Origin: SZUA-521 sp041738285 | GTDB taxonomy: Bacteria; Pseudomonadota; Gammaproteobacteria; Pseudomonadales; Azotimanducaceae | Assembly: GCA_041738285.1 (NCBI GenBank) | Contig: JBGSQB010000130.1 | Span: 1 to 12,899, forward strand | Direction: 5' to 3' | DNA length: 12,899 nucleotides | Part shown: piece after piece, positions 1 to 5,748 of the stretch | Layout: each line of letters starts with the position of its first letter | How positions within the stretch are numbered: the stretch's first letter is position 1 | Program-made: the position numbers and the translations under genes | The notes under the pieces: generated by a model | The model's input: only the letters and a program-made list of their open reading frames with translations | The model's database searches: none | What the model was told of the DNA's origin: nothing

Positions 1-2
1 GT

Positions 3-482
3 CGCATCGCTGTCATCGCCACCGAGAGCACCGTCCGCGGCGGCGCGTATCAGCGCGCCATCCTCGGTCTGCGTCGGGATGCGAGAGTGCTGGCACGGCC
101 ATGCCCGCTGCTCGTGAGCTTGGCGGAAGAAGGATGGGTCGAGGGCGACGTACCGGAACAGGTGGTATCGGCCTACCTCGGTGACTGGTTGCACGATCAC
201 ATCGCACCGGACTGCCTGTTGCTCGGCTGCACCCACTTTCCCATTCTCGGCGCGTTGCTGTCGAAGGTTGCTGGCCCAGGCCTGACCCTGGTCGACTCCG
301 CCCAAACTACAGCGGTCGTCGTCCGCGCCGCCCTGGCCAAATCCAGAGGCTTGCGGGCGGCGGGCGCGTGCGGGTCCCGCACGTTGCTCGCCAGCGATGG
401 CCGTGAACGATTCGCGCGCGTGGGACGCCACTTCCTCGGTGAAACACTGGTCGCCGCCGACGTCGAGCTGGTCGACCTGTAA
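3..482 (+). CDS. murI: Glutamate racemase, C-terminal part (5' end outside window)
   Basis: Glutamate racemase interconverts L- and D-glutamate in the cytoplasm to supply D-Glu for peptidoglycan. The reading frame is open from base 3 without a start codon, giving about 159 codons of a protein usually 265-285 residues long, so roughly the first 110 residues, including the first catalytic cysteine, lie outside the window. The visible part has the family signatures in order: ATESTVRGGAYQ near the beginning, CPLLVSLAEEGW after it, and LLGCTHFPIL, whose Cys (codon 228-230) is the second catalytic cysteine. The frame ends at TAA 480-482. It is convergent with nth, with a palindromic element between them. 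The identification is firm; only the start is missing. Confidence 0.93.
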   Translation, partial: RIAVIATESTVRGGAYQRAILGLRRDARVLARPCPLLVSLAEEGWVEGDVPEQVVSAYLGDWLHDHIAPDCLLLGCTHFPILGALLSKVAGPGLTLVDSAQTTAVVVRAALAKSRGLRAAGACGSRTLLASDGRERFARVGRHFLGETLVAADVELVDL

Positions 483-505
483 CTCGCCTGGAGATAGGCG
501 ACAGC

Positions 506-564
506 AAAAATAGGGGACAGTTGACCTATTTCGCTTCGAAATAGGTCAACTGTCCCCTATTTTT
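506..564. repeat. REP-like nested palindrome, two 28-base arms with a 3-base loop
   Basis: Bases 506-533 and 537-564 are perfect reverse complements (28 of 28 pairs) around the loop CTT at 534-536. Each arm is also an imperfect palindrome: AAATAGG (508-514) faces CCTATTT (525-531) across 10 bases, and the right arm repeats this at 539-545 and 556-562. The DNA could therefore fold as one long hairpin or as two small ones. The core GGGGACAG...CCTATTT resembles repeats I recall near REP-associated tyrosine transposases (RAYT, Y1 family) in proteobacteria. That link is from memory and no transposase is in this window. AT content is higher than in the flanking genes, which suggests an inserted element. 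Confidence 0.8.
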
Positions 565-565
565 T
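506..565. terminator. Probable bidirectional terminator of murI and nth
   Basis: The 28-bp stem is followed on the + strand by six T (560-565) and on the - strand by five T (complement of 506-510). Either transcript would end in a very strong hairpin with a U tract, which suits its place between convergent murI and nth. The innermost pairs and loop are not the usual short GC-rich design, so termination efficiency is inferred, not shown. Confidence 0.6.
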
Positions 566-1213
566 ACTGCCCCCCAATTTCCCGACGGTCTTGTGTTTGT
601 ACTCGCACAGGTCTTGGATCACGCAGTCGGGGCAACGCGGATTGCGGGCCGTGCAGACGTAGCGGCCGTGCAGGATCAGCCAGTGATGGGCATCGCGACT
701 GAACGCATCCGGCACCGCGCGCGCGAGTTTGTCTTCGACCATGCGCACCGTCTTGCCGGGCGCGATGCGGGTGCGGTTCGCAACGCGAAACACATGGGTG
801 TCGACGGCGATGGTCGGCTCACCGAAAGCGGTATTGAGCACCACGTTGGCGGTCTTTCTGCCGACGCCAGGCAAGTCCTCCAGCGCCTTGCGGTCACGCG
901 GCACCTGACCGTTGTGGCGTTCGATCAGCGCCTGGCAGGTCTTGATGATGTTCGCGGCCTTGGTGTTGTAGAGGCCAATGTGGCGGATGTACGGCTTCAG
1001 CCCGTCGACGCCAAGCGCGAGGATTGCGTGCGGCGTGTTTGCGAATCCGTACAACTTGACGGTCGCTGCGTTGACGCTGACGTCGGTTGCTTGCGCTGAC
1101 AGGATGACCGCAATCAAGAGTTCGAAGTCCGAAGCGAAGGAAAGCTCGGTTTCGGGCTTCGGATTGGCAGCCGCGAGCCGCTCGAAGATCGCGAGGCGCG
1201 TGTTCCTGTTCAC
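557..1213 (-). CDS. nth: Endonuclease III (DNA glycosylase/AP lyase)
   Basis: Base-excision repair enzyme that removes oxidised pyrimidines and cleaves the resulting abasic site. The product is 218 residues (E. coli about 211) and matches E. coli Nth almost throughout. The helix-hairpin-helix LPGVGRKTANVV carries the catalytic Lys120, and VDTHVFRV carries Asp138. The C-terminal [4Fe-4S] motif C-x6-C-x2-C-x5-C has Cys187, 194, 197 and 203. All of these have the same numbering as in E. coli. The start is GTG at 1213, chosen because the homology begins there (VNRNTRLAIFERL) and because GTGA overlaps the rsxE stop at 1210-1213. The longer open frame upstream to 1903 is a shadow of rsxE. The last codons (GGSKK) and the TAG at 557-559 run into the palindromic repeat, so the C-terminus was probably reshaped by that element. 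Confidence 0.97.
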   Translation of the reverse strand: MNRNTRLAIFERLAAANPKPETELSFASDFELLIAVILSAQATDVSVNAATVKLYGFANTPHAILALGVDGLKPYIRHIGLYNTKAANIIKTCQALIERHNGQVPRDRKALEDLPGVGRKTANVVLNTAFGEPTIAVDTHVFRVANRTRIAPGKTVRMVEDKLARAVPDAFSRDAHHWLILHGRYVCTARNPRCPDCVIQDLCEYKHKTVGKLGGSKK

Positions 1214-1833
1214 CCGCGGATCATCGCATTGCGGGCGGCGAGCAGCAGACCGAAGAGGATGAACGCACCCGGTGGCAATGCGGCAACGAGGACACCCCCG
1301 TCGAACACGTCGACGCGCCAGCCGACCACCAACTGACCGAACACCAGATCCATGTCGGCAAGCAGTGTGCCGTGGCCGATGATCTCGCGCGTGATACCGA
1401 GCGCGATCAGCACCACCGCGAATCCGAGTCCGGTCTTCATGCCGTCGACACCAGCGGCGATAACGCCGACTCGGCTGGCGACGCGTTCGGCACGCGCCAG
1501 AATGACACAGTTGGTGACGATGATTTGAATGAACAAGGCAATGCGTTGGTACAGGTCGAATGCGAACGCCTGTAGCAGCAGCACCACGATTGTCGTGAAA
1601 CCGGCAATCACGAGCATGTAGGCGGGCAATCGGGCCGAGGATGGGATCAAGTTGCGGACGGCTGCGATCACCATGTTCGACCCGGTGAGCACGATGATCG
1701 TGGCGATGGCGAGGCCCAGTGCATTGACCAGCGAGTGGCTGACCGCGAGCAGCGGACACAAGCCAAGCAATCCGACCGCGGCTGCGTTGTCGGTCCAGAT
1801 CGCGGATCGCCATGTCGTCGCGGGCGCGGTCAT
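1210..1833 (-). CDS. rsxE: Rsx/Rnf electron transport complex subunit E
   Basis: Integral membrane subunit of the Rsx/Rnf complex, paralogous to RsxA and homologous to NqrD. It has 207 residues, slightly shorter than E. coli RsxE (231), with about six hydrophobic segments. Conserved signatures are GLLGLCPLLAVS with Cys26 and IIVTNCVILARAE with Cys109. In this family such paired cysteines from RsxA and RsxE hold an iron-sulfur cluster inside the membrane. The C-terminal PPGAFILFGLLLA is also typical. The ATG at 1833 overlaps the rsxG stop (ATGA, 1830-1833) and follows AAGGTG, a reasonable ribosome binding site. The TGA at 1210-1212 overlaps the GTG of nth, so nth is probably translationally coupled to it. 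Confidence 0.95.
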   Translation of the reverse strand: MTAPATTWRSAIWTDNAAAVGLLGLCPLLAVSHSLVNALGLAIATIIVLTGSNMVIAAVRNLIPSSARLPAYMLVIAGFTTIVVLLLQAFAFDLYQRIALFIQIIVTNCVILARAERVASRVGVIAAGVDGMKTGLGFAVVLIALGITREIIGHGTLLADMDLVFGQLVVGWRVDVFDGGVLVAALPPGAFILFGLLLAARNAMIRG

Positions 1834-2366
1834 GGGTCACACCTTGGCGGCGCCATCGTCGCGGCAGTGGATGCGTGACGCGCAACGGCAGCCACCACCG
1901 CACGCGTGGTGATCGTTGCCCCGGTCACCGCATCGATCCGCCACGCGTCTGGCGTTGCAATCGCCAGGCCCGCGAACTGCTCGATCCAGGGCGTGCGATC
2001 GCGGTCGATGACGTCGCCGATGCCAGGTGTTTCCGTGTGCGAAACGACTCTGACCCCGCGCACCATCTGCGCGTCGCGCGCGATGATGAGTTCGATCACA
2101 CCGCCGTATCCTGGCGCTGATTCGCGTTCGACCGCGACGGCTTGCCCGGTCGAGCACAGCACGAATCCCGTCGTGAGGCGCGCAGGTACATCCATCGCGG
2201 TGGGCTCCATTCCAGTCAGCTGCGCGAGTTGCGCGATCAATGCCGAGCGTTCATTGGCCGCAATCGCCGGTGCAGTGAATTGAGTCACACCCATCACGGC
2301 TGCGACCACGACGGAGGCGATGAGCCCGAGCCGCCATGCGGTAGCGAGTGCGCCGTCGTTGCTCAT
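1830..2366 (-). CDS. rsxG: Rsx/Rnf electron transport complex subunit G (covalent FMN)
   Basis: Membrane-anchored flavoprotein of the Rsx/Rnf complex with its flavin domain outside the cytoplasmic membrane. The protein is 178 residues (E. coli about 206). One hydrophobic segment at about residues 12-36 is the anchor, followed by an FMN-binding domain. The motif DAVTGAT at 145-151 fits the ApbE flavinylation consensus Dxx(S/T)gAT, with Thr151 as the expected FMN attachment site. HTETPGIGDVI (about 110-120) is also a family hallmark. The start ATG at 2366 overlaps the rsxD stop as ATGA (2363-2366), with AGGG about 10 bases upstream. A longer frame reaching 2570 is a shadow of rsxD. It needs an ApbE flavin transferase, which is not in this window. 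Confidence 0.95.
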   Translation of the reverse strand: MSNDGALATAWRLGLIASVVVAAVMGVTQFTAPAIAANERSALIAQLAQLTGMEPTAMDVPARLTTGFVLCSTGQAVAVERESAPGYGGVIELIIARDAQMVRGVRVVSHTETPGIGDVIDRDRTPWIEQFAGLAIATPDAWRIDAVTGATITTRAVVAAVARHASTAATMAPPRCDP

Positions 2367-3295
2367 TGGGCGACCACCCTTCGATACTCGAGTCGATTGA
2401 TGAGTGGTGTTGCTGCATTGGCGATCAACACCGCGAAGGCGACGCCGTCGGGGTAGTTTGCGTAGCTGCGTAGCGTGAATATGAGCGCACCGACCAGCGC
2501 GCCGAACAACCAACGGCCCCGTGCGTCGGTTGGGCAGGTCACAGGGTCGGTCGCGATGAAGAACGCGCAAAGCATGATGGCGCCGCTCGTCAGGTGGAAG
2601 GCGGGCGAGCCGAGACTCGCCGAACTGCCGCCGTCATAGGTGACTGCGGCAAGTAGCGTGACCGTGCCGAGTACGCCGGCGGGGATTCGCCAATCGATGA
2701 TCCGCATCGCGACGAGGCCGATCCCGCCCACCAGGATCGCCGCGTTGATCGACTCGAACCCGTCGACGCCGTAGCGGCCAAAACCATTGGCGGCGGTCCA
2801 GATGTCGCTGACGGTAGCACCGCCGCGATGCTTGAATGTTTCGAGCGCGGTGGCGCCGGTGACCTGATCCACGCCACCCTCGAACTGCGGCCACGCGGCG
2901 AGCTGCGCGGGAAAGGACACGAGCAGCAACGCATAGCCGACCATCGCGGGATTGAATGGGTTGGCGCCGAGTCCGCCGTAGACATGCTTGCCGAGCCCGA
3001 GCGCGCCACCCACTGCAAACGCGATGAGTAGCGGGTGGGTTGATGGTGGCAGCGCGAGCGCTATCAAGAGCGAGGTGACGAGCGCGCTGCCGTCGATTAG
3101 CGTGGGCGCCACGGGTTGGTCACGCAGTCGCAGCAGCGCAGCCTCGCAGCCGATACCGAGACACGCGGCGACCGCGACATTGAGTAGCACGCCTTCGCCG
3201 AATACCCAAGCCGACGTCACGATGCCAGGGCACAACGCGATTGCCACGATTCTCATGATCTCGGGCGTGCTGCGCGAACTTACTGTGCGAGCCAT
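2363..3295 (-). CDS. rsxD: Rsx/Rnf electron transport complex subunit D (covalent FMN)
   Basis: Multi-pass inner-membrane subunit related to NqrB, carrying one FMN. It has 310 residues (E. coli about 352) with about nine to ten hydrophobic segments. Family signatures are YGGLGANPFNPAMVGYALLL (residues 106-125), TSGAIMLCAFFIATDPVT (236-253) and YPDGVAFAVLIANA (281-294). The ApbE-type motif DQVTGAT at 143-149 makes Thr149 the expected FMN-linked residue, followed by ALETFK as in E. coli ATPLDTFK. The ATG at 3295 overlaps the end of rsxC by 16 bases. This is the one rsx junction that is not a 4-base overlap. The N-terminus lines up with E. coli RsxD when this ATG is used, so a later Met14 start is less likely. 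Confidence 0.95.
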   Translation of the reverse strand: MARTVSSRSTPEIMRIVAIALCPGIVTSAWVFGEGVLLNVAVAACLGIGCEAALLRLRDQPVAPTLIDGSALVTSLLIALALPPSTHPLLIAFAVGGALGLGKHVYGGLGANPFNPAMVGYALLLVSFPAQLAAWPQFEGGVDQVTGATALETFKHRGGATVSDIWTAANGFGRYGVDGFESINAAILVGGIGLVAMRIIDWRIPAGVLGTVTLLAAVTYDGGSSASLGSPAFHLTSGAIMLCAFFIATDPVTCPTDARGRWLFGALVGALIFTLRSYANYPDGVAFAVLIANAATPLINRLEYRRVVAQ

Positions 3296-4656
3296 GGCCT
3301 GCCCGCTTCGATACGCTTGATGCGACGTTGCTCTTCTTCTGCGCGATCTCTCGATTGACGCCGTTGCTGGCGCTCGAATCGTGTACGCGCATGTTCGGCG
3401 CGCACTTCGGCGTCAGCGCGTTCTGCCAACGCGATGCGCAATCGCCGAAACTGCGCCAGGAGTGGAATTGCACTCGGACAGGCGAGGTCGCATGCGCCGC
3501 ACTCGATACAATCGAACAGATGCAGGCGATCGACTGCCGCCAAGTCTCGCCTGTCGGCATGGAAGTGAAGGGCGTCTACCGACAGTCCCTCGGGACACAC
3601 CGCGTCGCATTGGCCGCAGTGGATGCATGGGTCGATGCGGGCCGGGGGGCCAACGATGCTCAGAGCATAAGTTGTCTTGTCCACCGCGGCGTCCGAGGTT
3701 GCGCTCGCGCCGGTGACAGGGCCACCCATGCGCACAGTAGCGTTGGTGCCCCCGTTGCAGTGCGCGAGCAGGTGATCGACTGGGTAGCCGATCGGCACCC
3801 ATACATTGCGTGGATGAGTAATTCCCGGGCCGGTTACGCTGATCAATCGCCGTGTCAGCGGCTCACCCTGTTGAATCGCGCGATGCACCGCATAGGCGGT
3901 TGCGACATTAATCACCACCGCGCCGACATCGAGTGGGCGCGCGCCGGCGGGCAAGCGTGTGCCGGTGACGATCTGCGTGAGTTGTCGTTCGGAGCCGGCC
4001 GGATAGCGCGCTGGTACGGCGAGCAACTCGATACCGTGGCGCGAAGTCGTGGCATGCGCGAGGCGGTCGACCGCGCTGTTGCGCGGATCGATAGCGAGTA
4101 CGATCTTGGGGTCGTCGAGCAGGCGCGCGAGCGAATCGACGCCACGCAGCACATCGTCGGTGTGCTCGCGCAGCAACACCTCGTCTGCGGTGACCCAGGG
4201 TTCACACTCCACAGCATTGACGATCAGCGTGCGCGCGTTCGCGGCGCGTGCTTGCTGCATTTTGTCGGCACACGAATACCCGCCGCCGCCGAGACCGACG
4301 ACGCCACAGCTGTGAATGCGATTCAGCAGCAGATCAGCGGACACATGAGCGTCCAACGCAGGAAACGGTTCGGCGTGCCGATCCTCGCCATCCGGTCGCA
4401 GGTGGATCCATCGACCGTCGATGATTTCGACCGTACCCGAGGTTGGGGCATGCAGCATGACGTCGCCGTCTGCGATCGGAGTACCACCAAGTACGGCCGT
4501 CGAAGGCGACACCAATGACTGGAGGGCCGAGCCGCGATGCGACAAACACAGTGTCAGCAACTGCGGCAGCGGCGCGTGTTCCGATGGCAGATGGCGATGA
4601 TCCTTGTGCTCCTCGATGCACAGGCCGCCGACGAAGTCATTGATCGCGCGGTTCAT
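3280..4656 (-). CDS. rsxC: Rsx/Rnf electron transport complex subunit C, short and divergent
   Basis: Peripheral cytoplasmic subunit that in Rnf complexes binds NADH/FMN and carries two [4Fe-4S] clusters. The product is 458 residues. The clusters are C344-x2-C347-x2-C350-x3-C354 and C383-x2-C386-x2-C389-x3-C393. HAPTSGTVEII (69-79) and NAVECEPWVTADEVLLRE (147-164) are conserved. The tail after about 405 is charged and helical but stops early: E. coli RsxC is about 740 residues with a long Ala/Lys-rich repeat tail that is absent here. The glycine loop usually read as GLGGAGFPT is GLGGGGYSC (121-129), and the N-terminal GGIHPPE motif is GGLCIEE (10-16). The start ATG at 4656 overlaps the rsxB stop (ATGA) and fits the homology. 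The frame extends upstream to 4725, but that part is rsxB read in another frame. Confidence 0.93.
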   Translation of the reverse strand: MNRAINDFVGGLCIEEHKDHRHLPSEHAPLPQLLTLCLSHRGSALQSLVSPSTAVLGGTPIADGDVMLHAPTSGTVEIIDGRWIHLRPDGEDRHAEPFPALDAHVSADLLLNRIHSCGVVGLGGGGYSCADKMQQARAANARTLIVNAVECEPWVTADEVLLREHTDDVLRGVDSLARLLDDPKIVLAIDPRNSAVDRLAHATTSRHGIELLAVPARYPAGSERQLTQIVTGTRLPAGARPLDVGAVVINVATAYAVHRAIQQGEPLTRRLISVTGPGITHPRNVWVPIGYPVDHLLAHCNGGTNATVRMGGPVTGASATSDAAVDKTTYALSIVGPPARIDPCIHCGQCDAVCPEGLSVDALHFHADRRDLAAVDRLHLFDCIECGACDLACPSAIPLLAQFRRLRIALAERADAEVRAEHARTRFERQQRRQSRDRAEEEQRRIKRIEAGRPWLAQ

Positions 4657-5153
4657 GGGCGCGCTCGCACGAGGCGGATGCAGTCCACCGGACACGCGGG
4701 CAGACACAACTCGCATCCGGTGCATTCACGCGCAATCACCGTGTGCACCTGTTGGTGCGCGCCGACGATCGCGTCTACCGGACAGGCCGGCAGGCACAGC
4801 GCGCAGCCGATGCAGCGCGACTCGTCGATGAAAGCCAGCAGGTTCTGGAACGGCGGCAGGCGCGAATCGATGGCGGTGTGCTCACTTCGACCGAGCAGCG
4901 TCGACAGCGAACGCACAAGTGCCTCACCGCCAGGTGGACAGCGATTGATCGGCGCGCCCTGGCTGATTGCGATCGCATAAGGTCGGCAGCCCGGGTAGCC
5001 GCATTGCGCGCATTGAATCTGGGGTAGCAGTGCATCGATTGCCGCCACCAGCGCGCCGTCGGCCGTTGGCCAGGTGTGCTTTGCGAACCCCAGCAGCGCG
5101 CCTGCCAGTGCCGCGAACGCGCCGGCGAGCACAGCCGCGATGACAATGGTCAT
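4653..5153 (-). CDS. rsxB: Rsx/Rnf electron transport complex subunit B (polyferredoxin)
   Basis: Membrane-anchored iron-sulfur subunit that exchanges electrons with soluble ferredoxin-like partners. In 166 residues it has an N-terminal hydrophobic anchor (about 1-24) and a four-cysteine cluster motif CAQCGYPGC...C with Cys48, 51, 56 and 72. Two bacterial ferredoxin motifs follow: CIGCALCLPACP (Cys114, 117, 120, 124) and CTGCELCLPACP (Cys144, 147, 150, 154). It lacks about 25 C-terminal residues present in E. coli RsxB (192), ending soon after the last cluster. The ATG at 5153 overlaps the rsxA stop as ATGA (5150-5153), with AGGGG nearby upstream as a ribosome binding site. The stop at 4653-4655 overlaps the rsxC start. 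Confidence 0.96.
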   Translation of the reverse strand: MTIVIAAVLAGAFAALAGALLGFAKHTWPTADGALVAAIDALLPQIQCAQCGYPGCRPYAIAISQGAPINRCPPGGEALVRSLSTLLGRSEHTAIDSRLPPFQNLLAFIDESRCIGCALCLPACPVDAIVGAHQQVHTVIARECTGCELCLPACPVDCIRLVRARP

Positions 5154-5728
5154 GCACCGAGCCCCTGGAAGCCCATGAATGCAAGCGACAGGATGCCGGC
5201 GGTGACGAGCACGATGGGGGCGCCGCGAAATGCGGCGGGAATACGCTGCTCGGCGAGCCTGTCGCGTAGACCCGCAAAGATCGCCATCACCAGCGTGAAT
5301 CCAGCGGCGGCGCCGACGGCGTACAACACCGTGTGCGCGAAGTCGAGATCATCACGCATGCCGATCAGAATCACGCCAAGCACGGCGCAGTTGGTGGTGA
5401 TGAGCGGCAGGTAGATACCAAGCACCTGGTGCAACACCGGTGAGACATGTCTGATCGCGATCTCGACCAGCGAGACGAGGCTTGCGATGACGAATATGAA
5501 GACGATGAGTTTGAGGGATGCCATCTCCAGTGGTACGAGCACGAACGTGTACAACACGTAGCTCACCGCTGCTCCCATGGTCATCACGAACGCAGTCGCA
5601 AGGCCCATGGAGATCGCATCGTCTGATCGCTGGGTGACGCCGACGAACGGGCACAGCCCCAGAAACTGGACGAGCACGAGGTTGTTCACCAGCACCGCGC
5701 TGATGAGTAGCAGGAACACGTCGAACAT
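5150..5728 (-). CDS. rsxA: Rsx/Rnf electron transport complex subunit A
   Basis: Integral membrane subunit, homologous to NqrE and paralogous to RsxE. The length of 192 residues is essentially that of E. coli RsxA (193). About six membrane segments are visible. LVQFLGLCPFVGVTQ contains Cys26 and LITTNCAVLGVIL contains Cys114, the counterparts of the RsxE cysteines expected to share the intramembrane iron-sulfur cluster. The start ATG at 5728 gives the family N-terminus (MFDVFLLLISAVLVNN). It lies 20 bases after the metG stop with no clear Shine-Dalgarno sequence in the gap, so translation may depend on ribosomes arriving from metG. The TGA at 5150-5152 overlaps the rsxB start. Confidence 0.96.
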   Translation of the reverse strand: MFDVFLLLISAVLVNNLVLVQFLGLCPFVGVTQRSDDAISMGLATAFVMTMGAAVSYVLYTFVLVPLEMASLKLIVFIFVIASLVSLVEIAIRHVSPVLHQVLGIYLPLITTNCAVLGVILIGMRDDLDFAHTVLYAVGAAAGFTLVMAIFAGLRDRLAEQRIPAAFRGAPIVLVTAGILSLAFMGFQGLGA

Positions 5729-5748
5729 GCGATCGGCTACTGACTGGG

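Noticed and set aside
1214..1903. N-terminal extension of nth giving a 448-residue fusion
   Set aside because: The extra 230 codons are rsxE read in another frame. Nth homology starts exactly at GTG 1213, which overlaps the rsxE stop.
3328..4518. 396-codon open frame on the + strand
   Set aside because: It lies wholly antisense to rsxC, which has intact Fe-S motifs. It has no recognisable domain or ribosome binding site.
4657..4725. Longer RsxC start containing SGGLHPP, resembling the family GGIHPP motif
   Set aside because: The motif comes from rsxB codons for CPVDCIRL in a shifted frame. The spacing to downstream RsxC blocks fits the ATG at 4656, where FVGGL aligns with the family FNGGI, and the ATGA overlap supports that start.
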